A DNA stretch of 25,663 nucleotides from the NCBI GenBank assembly GCA_002340305.1, contig DDLU01000215.1, positions 1 through 25,663 of the forward strand, written 5' to 3'. Shown here in pieces: positions 1 to 8,132 of the stretch. The stretch is from Desulfovibrio sp. UBA2564 (GTDB taxonomy: Bacteria > Desulfobacterota > Desulfovibrionia > Desulfovibrionales > Desulfovibrionaceae). Positions within the stretch are counted from its first letter, which is position 1. Each line of letters begins with the position of its first letter. The translations under genes were made by a program, and so were the position numbers. Under the pieces are notes generated by a model. It saw only the letters and a program-made list of their open reading frames with translations, did not search any database and was not told the DNA's origin.

Positions 1-123
1 GGGAAAGTTACTGCCGCAGTTAGAAAGGATAATATCTTTGCCACCCAGTTCCACCCGGAGAAAAGTCAGGAATACGGGCTGCGTATACTGGAAAACTTTC
101 TTGAATGGGAACCGGAAATATAA
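1..123 (+). CDS. hisH: HisH-like glutamine amidotransferase, C-terminal end (partial)
   Basis: The reading frame is open from the first base to a TAA at 121-123, giving the last 40 residues of a class I glutamine amidotransferase. The segment FATQFHPEKSQEYG carries the His-Pro-Glu of the Cys-His-Glu triad, placed near the C-terminus as in HisH. HisH hydrolyses glutamine and channels ammonia to its synthase partner. Here the partner is the HisF-like gene that starts inside the stop codon (TAATG). The catalytic Cys lies outside the window. Given the O-antigen neighbourhood and the altered HisF, this is more likely the HisH2 subunit of a sugar acetamidino-modification enzyme than the histidine-pathway enzyme. 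That distinction is inference. Confidence 0.85.
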   Translation, partial: GKVTAAVRKDNIFATQFHPEKSQEYGLRILENFLEWEPEI

Positions 124-908
124 TGCTTAAAAGAAGACTGATTCCCAAACTGCAAATGATGCCCAGCTCCTTTGACCCGGAGCAAATGGTACTGGTCATA
201 ACATCCGGTTTCGATAAAATCACCGAAATCGGCGACCCTGTTTCGCAAGCCAAAATCTACGAAGCCCAAGCCGCTGACGAGCTGATCTTTGTAGACATCC
301 GGGCCGGAAAAAACGGCATCAACAGGCTGGCTAACGTGGCTCGCAGAGCTGCTGAGGAAATCTTTATGCCATTCACGCTGGGTGGCGGAGTAAGAACCCT
401 TGATGACTTCCGGGTTCTGCTCTCCAACGGGGCGGACAAGGTCTCCGTCAATAGCGCAGCGGTGGACGATCCACAGCTGATCGAAAATGCAGCCTCCATG
501 TTCGGCGACCAGTGCGTAGTGCTGAGCATTGATGCCAAACTCAATGCTGAAGGCAGGTACACTGTCTGGACACGGGGAGGCACTAAGGACACCGGTCTTG
601 ATCCCGTGGAATGGTCCGTACAGGGCGAAAAGCTGGGTGCTGGGGAAATCCTGATCACATCCATTGACCGCGATGGCTCACGCAAAGGTCTCGATATCGA
701 ACTGACCCATGCTGTATCCGATGCCGTATCCATTCCGGTAATCACCGCCGGTGGCTGTGGATTGGCTGAGCACTTTGTGGAAGGTTTCACCGCAGGTGAT
801 GCCTCTGCTGTTTCCGCCGGAACTTATTTCTGCATGAAGGATGAAAATCCCATGCAGACCCGATCACAAATCAAAAATGCCGGATTACCTATAAGAATCG
901 TTACATAA
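123..908 (+). CDS. hisF: HisF-like synthase, acetamidino-sugar (HisF2/WbuZ) type
   Basis: This is a 261-residue (beta-alpha)8 barrel. The ATG at 123 is preferred to the in-frame ATG at 105 because it overlaps the HisH stop and gives the family-typical opening MLKRRLIPKL. HisF phosphate-binding segments are visible: TLGGGVRT (85-92), SIDRDGSRKG (about 180-189) and ITAGG (207-211). The second catalytic Asp is present in SIDAK (D137), but the position of HisF Asp11 is Gln11. Loss of that Asp is typical of HisF2/WbuZ paralogues. In Pseudomonas O-antigen synthesis these work with HisH2 to supply ammonia to the amidotransferase WbpG, which builds acetamidino groups on sugars. No WbpG-like gene is in the window; it could lie upstream. 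A role in histidine synthesis is unlikely. Confidence 0.85.
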   Translation: MLKRRLIPKLQMMPSSFDPEQMVLVITSGFDKITEIGDPVSQAKIYEAQAADELIFVDIRAGKNGINRLANVARRAAEEIFMPFTLGGGVRTLDDFRVLLSNGADKVSVNSAAVDDPQLIENAASMFGDQCVVLSIDAKLNAEGRYTVWTRGGTKDTGLDPVEWSVQGEKLGAGEILITSIDRDGSRKGLDIELTHAVSDAVSIPVITAGGCGLAEHFVEGFTAGDASAVSAGTYFCMKDENPMQTRSQIKNAGLPIRIVT

Positions 909-1203
909 TGGTTTATAAGGCCAGCAACTGCAGAACTAAGCTACGTATAATCAAGGTTATATCTGCAAGCTAATTATAGCATTTTTGACAATGAAAAGGA
1001 CTTGAGCTAAGGCCGTTGAGCAAATAGAAGGTATCGTTTGTCCATATTTATAAAAACTAAAACTATTGATTCACATGTTATGTGACCCCATCGCTACGAC
1101 ACAGGCTATTTCCAAAAACAGCTAATTACAACAACCTACTATCTTCATCAATTATTGTTAAATTAAATATAATTTCCATGAAGACAGAGAAAAGGAGGAC
1201 GGG
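909..1203 (+). promoter_or_regulatory. Intergenic region with a possible promoter for the polysaccharide block
   Basis: No gene is visible in these 295 bases. The stretch from about 1140 is very A+T rich. It holds a TATAAT at 1168-1173, about 30 bases before the next start codon, but no convincing -35 hexamer at the right distance (TTCATC or TCATCA). A TTGACA at 986-991 has no matching -10. The ribosome-binding site of the following gene, AGGAGG at 1193-1198, is five bases from its ATG and very strong. The promoter call is weak. Confidence 0.35.
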
Positions 1204-2172
1204 ATGAGTGAAAGCAAAACAGTTTTTAAAGACTATTCGAATGGATTAGACATTCTGGCATCCGAAATCGGACCTAAATTCGTTGAATATAGAAAACACT
1301 GGGATAACGCGAAGAACATTGAATCCTCTGGCCCACTTCAGATTGATTTCGAATTGCTTGATAACTGTAACCAAAGATGCATCATGTGCCCTCGCGGATA
1401 CCTGAGTGATAGCGATGAGTATTCCCTCAATACAAACGCCAGACTTAGCGTTGATGATATGAAATCCGCCATCGATCAGGCAGCCGAAGGCAACCTGTAT
1501 TGTGTCGGGTTTTCCATTGGCGAACCACTGCTGACCAAAAAAGAATTGTATGCAGGCATTAGTCATGCTGCGCAAAAAGGTGTGGTAGATATTATTTTAA
1601 CAACCAATGCCCTGCTACTCGATGAAGAGTGCAGCAACAGGTTGCTTGAATCGGAGCTTACTCGTTTACACGTTTCAATCGATGCAACTACACCACAGAC
1701 TTACTCTCAAATAAGAGGCAAGGGATTTGAAAGAGTTATCAAAAACTTGAATTATTTTCTTAAAAGAAGAGAAGAATTAAACAAACGGCTACCAATTGTC
1801 AGAGTCTCATTTGTTGAGCAAGAACAAAATCGCCATGAAAAAGCAGACTTTATTAACCAATGGGTAAATAAAGTCGAAAGCGTCTCGGTGCAAACAATGC
1901 TCCTTTCTCCTGAAAATAAGGACATTGCAGCCTATGACATTGAAGCACACGAGAAGAAATTTGACTGCGACTACCCTTGGAAAATGGTTGAAATTGTTGC
2001 AAACGGAGACTTATATCCTTGCTGTACATTTTGCGGTCTAAACCACCTCAAACTTGGTAATATCAAGGACACCACAATTCTTGAAGCCTGGGAAGGGAAG
2101 AAGATGCAAGCTGTGAAAGATGGTCTTGCAGACGAATCTTTACGTGTCTGCTCTGTTTGTCAGAGATTCTAA
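1204..2172 (+). CDS. Radical SAM/SPASM domain protein
   Basis: A protein of 322 residues. The radical SAM cluster motif CxxxCxxC is at C55-C59-C62 (DNCNQRCIMCP), which binds the [4Fe-4S] cluster that cleaves S-adenosylmethionine. The C-terminal 70 residues contain a SPASM-type set of cysteines: C255, C273-C274, C277, C316 and C319, with the typical ANGDLYPCC segment for an auxiliary iron-sulfur cluster. Such enzymes modify peptides or sugars. Standalone members are frequent in O-antigen clusters, where the substrate is usually unknown. It has a very strong ribosome-binding site and is followed after 32 bases by the capsule-type gene, so it probably heads that operon. The cytoplasmic location is inferred from the lack of a signal peptide. 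The exact reaction cannot be told from sequence. Confidence 0.88.
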   Translation: MSESKTVFKDYSNGLDILASEIGPKFVEYRKHWDNAKNIESSGPLQIDFELLDNCNQRCIMCPRGYLSDSDEYSLNTNARLSVDDMKSAIDQAAEGNLYCVGFSIGEPLLTKKELYAGISHAAQKGVVDIILTTNALLLDEECSNRLLESELTRLHVSIDATTPQTYSQIRGKGFERVIKNLNYFLKRREELNKRLPIVRVSFVEQEQNRHEKADFINQWVNKVESVSVQTMLLSPENKDIAAYDIEAHEKKFDCDYPWKMVEIVANGDLYPCCTFCGLNHLKLGNIKDTTILEAWEGKKMQAVKDGLADESLRVCSVCQRF

Positions 2173-2204
2173 TTTTATCTTTATAATGCGGGGATTAGGT
2201 TGAT

Positions 2205-3608
2205 ATGAGTACTATATTATTTCAAGCGAGAGGTCGAAAAGACGTTAACTTTGTTGATGCAATCGAAATTCTTAAAAAAACTCATCAAATTGTCGTCGTC
2301 ACCGACAGCGACAGTTTTCAGACCTATAAAAAAATTCCGGGAATATACGTTGAAAAACACCATGTGTCCCTCGAAGATTTAAAAAATATCCCCGCACATA
2401 AACTGAGTCGTTTGCCTGAAATCGAATCACTCTTGGGAACTGATTGCTATAAATTCAACGAGAACTATCTTCTTTACAACAAGCATGTCCGTAGATATGC
2501 GCGAAAATATTCTTACGCCGAATACCTCGAACTTACACCACAAATTGTATACTCTGATTTTGTTTTTTTGGAGCAGATCGTAAAAAAACACAATATTGAT
2601 TACGCCTTCTTTGAAACTCTCGATTTACCTTTTACGATGGTATTAAAAGGTATGGCTGAAAATGGCATAATTAAGCAGGCCTTTGAATGCGAATTTTTAT
2701 CCATAGGTGAAGGGAGAAGATTACGGATTGCAACGGGACAGCCAAGGCGGAGTAAACGAATTGAATATTGCCATGAGAATCCCCCTTCACCTGAAGGAAT
2801 CAAATGGGCAAAAAACATTATTCAAGGGTACCGCAAGGATCGAGTTCCCAATACTTATGATGATTTTTTTGTTAAGCTTAGCTGCTTATCAACTAGATAT
2901 TCTATAAAAGATATCGTTAATAAGCTTAATAGGGTCGCACACGGTGAAAGTTTCTACCCTGCAATTGTACATAATCTAAACAGAATGCGATCTCTTAAGT
3001 ATTTTGATCATTCACTCCCTAAGACAAAAATTTTGTCATATTTTTTACAGCTGACCCCGGAAGCGACCATGCTTTCACAAATACCTGAGCTTTCAGAACA
3101 AGAGTACCTTATCGAACAGATGGCCATATGCGGCAAATATGGATATACCATTGTAGTGAAAGAGCACCCCATTTGTTTTGGAAATCGCAAACCGTCTTTC
3201 TATAAAGAATTAAGCTATTTACCCAACGTAAAAATTCTTCCTCCTTCATTTCCCACTCGTAAAATATTATTACAATCAGAAGCTGTTGTTGTCGCAACAG
3301 CGACATCTATCGGGATGGAGGCTATCGCTATGGGAATACCACTAATCTGCTTAGGTAGCCCCTTTTACAATATTTGCAAAAACAACGAGACAGTCAGTCA
3401 CCCCAAGAAAGTTTGGGGAGCTTTGGATAAAATAAATACCTCAGAAGAAGCCCAGATCAATTTTTTAGCAGCGGTTTATGATGGTACGTGTGAATATCCC
3501 GATTTTATTTCTTTTGAAGATCAAGATGTTGATAGAAATATTGGGCCTGCAATTGCTGAAGCGCTAAATGACGAGATTGCCATGTATGAATCCGGAGTAC
3601 TCAAGTGA
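2205..3608 (+). CDS. KpsS/LipB-like surface carbohydrate biosynthesis protein
   Basis: A protein of 467 residues. The C-terminal half resembles the capsule-synthesis family that includes KpsS, KpsC and LipB: a VVKEHP motif (317-322), a LPNVKILPP segment (339-347) and a nucleotide-sugar-like binding segment TSIGMEAIAMGIPLICLG (367-384), followed by FYN. KpsC and KpsS are Kdo transferases acting on the lipid anchor of capsules, and the KxHP motif is characteristic of that fold. The N-terminal half (1-250) is less familiar and may bind the acceptor. No membrane segment is seen, so it is probably cytoplasmic or peripheral. Its stop codon overlaps the next start (GTGA), showing translational coupling with the deacetylase. 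Family membership is fairly sure; the acceptor and sugar are unknown. Confidence 0.65.
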   Translation: MSTILFQARGRKDVNFVDAIEILKKTHQIVVVTDSDSFQTYKKIPGIYVEKHHVSLEDLKNIPAHKLSRLPEIESLLGTDCYKFNENYLLYNKHVRRYARKYSYAEYLELTPQIVYSDFVFLEQIVKKHNIDYAFFETLDLPFTMVLKGMAENGIIKQAFECEFLSIGEGRRLRIATGQPRRSKRIEYCHENPPSPEGIKWAKNIIQGYRKDRVPNTYDDFFVKLSCLSTRYSIKDIVNKLNRVAHGESFYPAIVHNLNRMRSLKYFDHSLPKTKILSYFLQLTPEATMLSQIPELSEQEYLIEQMAICGKYGYTIVVKEHPICFGNRKPSFYKELSYLPNVKILPPSFPTRKILLQSEAVVVATATSIGMEAIAMGIPLICLGSPFYNICKNNETVSHPKKVWGALDKINTSEEAQINFLAAVYDGTCEYPDFISFEDQDVDRNIGPAIAEALNDEIAMYESGVLK

Positions 3609-4468
3609 TCTGGAGTCCTCTGCTTCAACCGATTAAAAATCGTTATTTAGCTTACTTTGCCCGTAAAGTAGTTCATGCAACATTTCCTGAAAAATACTTC
3701 ATACAGTACATGAAAAAACAGCAGAATCCTTTCGGTAAAGCGACTTACACCCTGACTTTTGATTTCGACTTTGAGAAAGATATTGACGCATTTCCATACT
3801 TGCTGGACATGCTCAAGGAGCATGAAATCAAAGCAGGATTTGCGGTAATCGGTAAATTTGTCGAAAAATACCCTAGCATCCATAAAAGGGCAGTGGCTGA
3901 AGGCCATGAGATAATTAACCACACCTACACTCACCCGGACAATCCGCATTGGGCACCGGAGCGTTTTTTCAATAAGCTGAGCTACGCTGAACAAAAGGAA
4001 GAGGCTGAAAAGGCTCACAATATTTTCCGTAAAGTCCTTGGCATAGACTGTATCGGATTCAGGACTCCACACTACGGAAACCTGCATACCGAGAGTGTTT
4101 ATCCGATACTTGCTGAGTTGGGCTACAAATACAGCAGCTCTACCGCCGCTTGCGGATACAAAGGTTATGGAGCACCGACAGTACATTCCCATGGTATTGT
4201 CGAAATTCCCACAGGATGCAGTGCACACTTTCCCATGGCGATTTTCGATTCATGGAACATGCTCCGTAAAAAGAACCCATTTCTCGGAAATGATGAGCTT
4301 TTTATCAAGGAATTTGATGAAACCATGCAAATCGTTGCTGAAGAAGATCTTTTCCTGACACACTATTTTGACCCCTACGACATAATCAATAATTCCAAAC
4401 TGGAATCAATTTTAAAAATCCTAAACAAATACAATGTTAATACTGTATTGTATAAAGATTTTTTCTAA
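3605..4468 (+). CDS. Polysaccharide deacetylase (NodB-fold, CE4)
   Basis: A protein of 287 residues. The start is GTG at 3605, overlapping by four bases the stop of the preceding gene, and the frame is coupled to it. NodB-homology motifs appear in order: motif 1 TFDFDF (51-56) with the catalytic and metal-binding Asp, motif 2 HTYTH (H106 and H110, metal ligands), motif 3 GFRTPHYG (151-158), and a late LTHYFDP segment supplying the final His. These enzymes remove N-acetyl groups from amino sugars using a Zn-type metal. There is no signal peptide, so it probably acts on a cytoplasmic lipid-linked or nucleotide-linked sugar rather than on peptidoglycan. The context suggests deacetylation of a polysaccharide precursor, after which the FemAB-like transferase downstream could acylate the freed amine. 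That link is inference. Confidence 0.85.
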   Translation: MIWSPLLQPIKNRYLAYFARKVVHATFPEKYFIQYMKKQQNPFGKATYTLTFDFDFEKDIDAFPYLLDMLKEHEIKAGFAVIGKFVEKYPSIHKRAVAEGHEIINHTYTHPDNPHWAPERFFNKLSYAEQKEEAEKAHNIFRKVLGIDCIGFRTPHYGNLHTESVYPILAELGYKYSSSTAACGYKGYGAPTVHSHGIVEIPTGCSAHFPMAIFDSWNMLRKKNPFLGNDELFIKEFDETMQIVAEEDLFLTHYFDPYDIINNSKLESILKILNKYNVNTVLYKDFF

Positions 4469-4515
4469 ATAATTTAAATTTAGTAACAATTCATTTTAAG
4501 CACACGGTAAAAAAT

Positions 4516-5547
4516 ATGATTAAAACAACAATCAGTAGCACTGCGCCACTTGACTGGGACTCATGGAACAAAAGTGTCATCGAACATTCCTCTTATTACC
4601 AGTCCACTAAGTGGGCAGATACCGCTCAAATAACAGAAGAGGCACAGCCATATTATATCAGAATTTACCGTAATGGGTATTTATATGCTCAGTCGCTGGT
4701 GCTTAAAAGATACTATTACAATCTATTCACACAGAAGAAAAAAATTGCTTTTCCCTACATAGAATGTCTTTTCGGTCCAATCTGTAAAAATACATCAGAC
4801 TCTACAGTATATAAATCATTTCTAAATACAGTAAAAAAAATCTCTTACAAAAATTTGGCTACCCACATACAGTATATACCCTGCTACATGCACACTCCTC
4901 CTCGGATTGATAAAGATCTGACTTTATCTGCTGAAGGATTTTCTCATAAAAAATGGGGAACCTTTTTGGTTGACCTTACTCTTGATGAAGATACTATTTT
5001 TAAAAAAATATCATCTCGTGCCCGCAACCGTGTAAGAAAGGCCGGCAAGATGGGTGTAACTGTTAAACGTATGCAATCTTATGATGAATACGCAAATATT
5101 TTCATCCCGACTCTTCAAGCAGCAAAAAAAGAGCAAGGCTTTACAGCTCCGCCCGCACAAGCTGCCTACTGGTCTGAATCAAATGAGGGTTATCATTACT
5201 ACGTTGCATACGCAGAGGATATACCTTTGGGGTGTATCGGTTTAATCAACCATAACGGTGTTTCAAGAGAAATTTATTCCGGTATTCTAGGCTTTTCAGT
5301 TCAAAAAAAATATCCAGCTCAAGATATCCTGCATTGGACATTAATCACTGAATCTAAAAGGCTTGGCGCAAAACTTTACGATCTTGCAGGTGTTAACCCT
5401 GAACCGGAAGAAAAATCTAAGGATGCAAATATTCTTTTCTTTAAAAAGAAATGGGGTGGAGATTATCTTGAATACCCTACCTCAAGGTTTGACCTTATCC
5501 CTGCCCGAAACAAAATTTCTAAATTTGTCTCAAATATTTTAAGCTAA
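4516..5547 (+). CDS. FemAB/GNAT-like acyl- or aminoacyltransferase
   Basis: A protein of 343 residues built as two GNAT-like halves. The segment SSRARNRVRKAGKMGV (166-181) is the basic helix typical of FemAB-like and BioF2-like (Acetyltransf_6) proteins. The C-terminal part has YDLAGVNPEPEEK followed by FFKKKWGGDYLEYP, the usual FemAB ending. Family members move an amino acid from tRNA, or an acyl group from CoA, onto an amine. In polysaccharide clusters they often decorate amino sugars. There is no signal peptide. It follows the deacetylase after 47 A+T-rich bases with no clear Shine-Dalgarno sequence. The donor and acceptor cannot be inferred from sequence; a cell-wall crosslinking role is unlikely given the neighbours. 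Confidence 0.72.
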   Translation: MIKTTISSTAPLDWDSWNKSVIEHSSYYQSTKWADTAQITEEAQPYYIRIYRNGYLYAQSLVLKRYYYNLFTQKKKIAFPYIECLFGPICKNTSDSTVYKSFLNTVKKISYKNLATHIQYIPCYMHTPPRIDKDLTLSAEGFSHKKWGTFLVDLTLDEDTIFKKISSRARNRVRKAGKMGVTVKRMQSYDEYANIFIPTLQAAKKEQGFTAPPAQAAYWSESNEGYHYYVAYAEDIPLGCIGLINHNGVSREIYSGILGFSVQKKYPAQDILHWTLITESKRLGAKLYDLAGVNPEPEEKSKDANILFFKKKWGGDYLEYPTSRFDLIPARNKISKFVSNILS

Positions 5548-5574
5548 ATAACTTGCATAATGGGACTTAATACT

Positions 5575-6669
5575 ATGTCTAAAATATTTTCAATTCAGGC
5601 ATTAAGAACAATTGCAGCTGTTCTTGTCTGCTTCAGCCACGTCCAATTCAGTGTAAACGAGTATGCACTTAATTTCGGACTGGCAGAATTTACTGACTTC
5701 ATTCCTTTTGGCGATTTCTTCAGGAATGGGGTTGATATTTTCTTCATCGTAAGTGGTTTTATCATTTATTACATCACTCACGGTAAAACTATCAACACTG
5801 ATTTTTGTAAACGGTTCATCAGCAAAAGAGCCATACGAATATATTCTATGTATTGGGTAGTATTAATCGCTTACTTAATTTATGTAATACTATTCTCTGG
5901 TGGAATACCACCAGAAAAGGCTAATGTAGCCTATGTTACAGCCAATTTCTTTCTTATTCCTGGATTTCGCTTTATTCCGATATGCTGGACACTTGCTTTT
6001 GAAATGTTTTTTTACATTTCTTTTTTCATCTCACTTATAATTACAATGAAGATGAATACTAAGCTTATCCCCACGCTTATTGCCCTTTTGACAACTTTTT
6101 ATGTCATTAGCTCTTTTGTTTACACAGGGCACGACAACTACACTATTTACGGCTCACCTTTAGTGTATGAATTTTTAATAGGTGTATTGATAGCTAATCT
6201 TTACTTCAAAAAGAAGTTTTTATCATTCAAGCAGGCTATTATTACTTTAGGCATATATGCTGCATTTGCTATTTTCAATATTTTAAATCCAGTTGAATAT
6301 GGTTTTACGTTCAATTACCTTTTCAGGTGGGGTACACCCGCTGCTATCTTAGTTTATTCACTGCTCAGCATCGAAGCTAGTGGGATAAACTTTAATAATT
6401 TCATTTCTAAAATCGGAGATACCACTTACTCGCTATACCTGATCCACTCCATTTTCATGATGTTTTTTATCAGATTATGGATCAAATTGGGTTTACCCGA
6501 TCTCTTTGCAACTGAATTCCTGGCTTATTTCTTAGTACTCTTAACCATGTGTGTTGGAGCGATCATTCACTACTCAATAGAAAAACAATTGCTTAAATTG
6601 TTTTATTCACGATTTGTTCGCGATTCTAAAAACAGAATTGACACCCAGCATCCATCTGAGACAGCATAG
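5575..6669 (+). CDS. OafA-type membrane acyltransferase (acyltransferase 3 family)
   Basis: A protein of 364 residues with about ten hydrophobic segments. The N-terminal SIQALRTIAAVLVCFSHV contains the family Arg and catalytic His of helix 1. RNGVDIFFIVSGFII and the following RAIRIYSMYW are also hallmark segments, and CWTLAFEMFFY is present in the middle. These inner-membrane enzymes carry acyl groups, usually acetyl, across the membrane to O-antigen or capsule sugars. The ATG at 5575 is preferred to 5560 because a GGGA lies nine bases upstream and the opening then matches the family. It is the last gene of the plus-strand polysaccharide block and lies before the bidirectional terminator at about 6790. 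Confidence 0.88.
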   Translation: MSKIFSIQALRTIAAVLVCFSHVQFSVNEYALNFGLAEFTDFIPFGDFFRNGVDIFFIVSGFIIYYITHGKTINTDFCKRFISKRAIRIYSMYWVVLIAYLIYVILFSGGIPPEKANVAYVTANFFLIPGFRFIPICWTLAFEMFFYISFFISLIITMKMNTKLIPTLIALLTTFYVISSFVYTGHDNYTIYGSPLVYEFLIGVLIANLYFKKKFLSFKQAIITLGIYAAFAIFNILNPVEYGFTFNYLFRWGTPAAILVYSLLSIEASGINFNNFISKIGDTTYSLYLIHSIFMMFFIRLWIKLGLPDLFATEFLAYFLVLLTMCVGAIIHYSIEKQLLKLFYSRFVRDSKNRIDTQHPSETA

Positions 6670-6786
6670 CTGAAATTAGTTCAAATATTGCTTAGCTCCC
6701 TTCTAGAGCGCACTTTACATCCTCAGCGAAGGCTACCCAGCTGAGGGCAAGACCTAGGGTTCTTCCCCCTTTAAAGCCACAAACAA
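6670..6786. other. Non-coding stretch with possible RNA structure
   Basis: Between the acyltransferase stop and the terminator lie about 117 bases with no gene. A perfect seven-base inverted repeat, CCTCAGC (6721-6727) with GCTGAGG (6740-6746), sits in a G+C-richer patch that differs from the A+T-rich genes just before it. The following bases include purine- and pyrimidine-rich tracts and then run into the terminator. It could be part of a 3' UTR, a small RNA ending at the terminator, or a remnant. It does not match any riboswitch class I recognise. Confidence 0.25.
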
Positions 6787-6835
6787 AAAAACTGCTGTGA
6801 TCTCCCTTCTGGAGGAAATCACAGCAGTTTTTTTT
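6785..6835. terminator. Bidirectional rho-independent terminator
   Basis: ACTGCTGTGAT (6791-6801) and ATCACAGCAGT (6818-6828) form a perfect 11-bp stem. It is extended inward by CTCC/GGAG and outward by an A-tract on the left and a T-tract on the right. It therefore terminates both the plus-strand acyltransferase transcript and the minus-strand Gfo/Idh transcript, which converge here. Confidence 0.93.
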
Positions 6836-6852
6836 AACAATATTTACTTGGG

Positions 6853-7857
6853 CTACTTATCTAGTTTTTTGCAACCGCAATTGTACTTGATGTCAACAAT
6901 TTTAAGTGCCAGATTAAGGGCCTCAAGACCATCTTCACCAGTTACCAAGGGAGATGAATTGTTGATGCAACACTTAAGAAACGCCTCAATTTCAACACGA
7001 AGAGGCTCTCTTTTTTCAACTCTGAATCGTGTAAAATCACCCTCTGCTACCCCAAATTTAGCCTTAAACCAGTCACTCTGATTCTCATTCTGTTCAGCAG
7101 CATAGTTGGAGTTAAAAGTCAGGTTCTGGTTCAGATAATCAACGGTAAACATACCGTTCTCACCAGTAACTGAAATTTCACGAATCTTGGTCGGAGTGAC
7201 CCAGTTTACATCGAGTATTCCGAGGATTTCATTTTCAAATCTAAGAAGACCGAAAACAATATCTTCATTATCAGTATTCATAACTTTAGAAATCTCAGAA
7301 GTCATAGAATGGACTTCGGACTGGGCAATATAGCGCATCATATCGAGCTCATGAGTGGCGAGGTCACTGGCAACACCAACATCTGTGATACGACCTGGAT
7401 AGGGAGATTGACGTCTTGAATGTATGGTAAAAATTCTTCCTAGCTGCCCATCAGCCAGCCTTTCTTTCAGCTGGGTAACAGCGGGGTTAAACCGTTCAAT
7501 ATGACCGACCTTAAGAACACGGTTAACCTCAGCAGCCTTAGCAATCATCTCTTTTGCTTGTTCAACGGTCTTAGCTATGGGTTTTTCAACCATGACATGA
7601 ATTCCTGCATCGAGACAATCCATAGTAGCTTGATGATGAAAAGAAGTCGGGAGAGCAATGGTTACAGCATCTGGCTTTTCCTTCTCGATCATTTCCCTGT
7701 AATCTTTATAAGGGCGACCGCCATAGAGCGCGCACAATCTTTCGGTTTGTTTCACATCATGATCAACCACGCCAACTAGTTCAGAATCCTTAATATCTGA
7801 ATAAAGTCGAACGTGATGCTGGCCCATAGCACCGGTACCAATAACTGCTGTTTTCAT
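6853..7857 (-). CDS. Gfo/Idh/MocA oxidoreductase, probable UDP-GlcNAc 3-dehydrogenase
   Basis: A protein of 334 residues. The N-terminal Rossmann fold has GTGAMG (7-12), and the Gfo/Idh signature EKP is at 91-93. The C-terminal domain has GHIERFNPAV, PYPGRITDVGV and DLATHELDMMRY, with a candidate catalytic His169. By memory this combination resembles UDP-N-acetylglucosamine 3-dehydrogenases, which oxidise C3 of UDP-GlcNAc with NAD before transamination to a 2,3-diamino sugar. Homologues act in archaeal N-glycan and bacterial lipid A or O-antigen sugar synthesis. No partner aminotransferase is in the window. AAGGAA lies about eight bases before the ATG. The gene is separated from the upstream glycoprotein gene by a strong terminator, so it is transcribed independently. 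The family is certain; the substrate is inferred. Confidence 0.8.
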   Translation of the reverse strand: MKTAVIGTGAMGQHHVRLYSDIKDSELVGVVDHDVKQTERLCALYGGRPYKDYREMIEKEKPDAVTIALPTSFHHQATMDCLDAGIHVMVEKPIAKTVEQAKEMIAKAAEVNRVLKVGHIERFNPAVTQLKERLADGQLGRIFTIHSRRQSPYPGRITDVGVASDLATHELDMMRYIAQSEVHSMTSEISKVMNTDNEDIVFGLLRFENEILGILDVNWVTPTKIREISVTGENGMFTVDYLNQNLTFNSNYAAEQNENQSDWFKAKFGVAEGDFTRFRVEKREPLRVEIEAFLKCCINNSSPLVTGEDGLEALNLALKIVDIKYNCGCKKLDK

Positions 7858-7874
7858 CGATATTTCCTTACTCT

Positions 7875-7888
7875 CAAATTTAAATTTG
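7875..7888. promoter_or_regulatory. A+T palindrome upstream of the Gfo/Idh gene
   Basis: CAAATTTAAATTTG is a perfect 14-base palindrome just upstream of the ribosome-binding site of the dehydrogenase gene. It might be an operator, but A+T-rich palindromes arise easily by chance. The rest of 7889-8132 shows no gene, no convincing promoter and no repeat. Confidence 0.22.
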
Positions 7889-8132
7889 ATCTTTGCTAAA
7901 TTTCGTTTGCCCTAGAAGCTGTTAAATCGGTAAGCAATCTCAAAATTAATAACTTACCAACTTACAAAATATTCAGAACCATCCAGTTACGTATAATTTC
8001 AACCGAGTCTTTCAAGACTGGTGTTTGGCAAACTTTTCACAAATTCATAAATCAGAAATTTAAGATGAGCAACTTTTAATAGTCACCTATCCTCGTTGGG
8101 CCCATAACTACACTTATCAAATGTTATCTCCC

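Noticed and set aside
257..790. Open frame of 177 codons opposite the HisF-like gene.
   Set aside because: The plus-strand frame has clear HisF motifs and an overlapping start with hisH; the antisense product resembles nothing and lacks a ribosome-binding site.
123..908. Assignment as the histidine-biosynthesis HisF.
   Set aside because: The catalytic Asp11 position is Gln and the neighbours are surface-sugar genes, which fits the HisF2/WbuZ group better.
3647..4228. Open frame of 193 codons opposite the deacetylase gene.
   Set aside because: It lies wholly inside a gene with intact NodB motifs; Cys/Phe-rich nonsense-like product.
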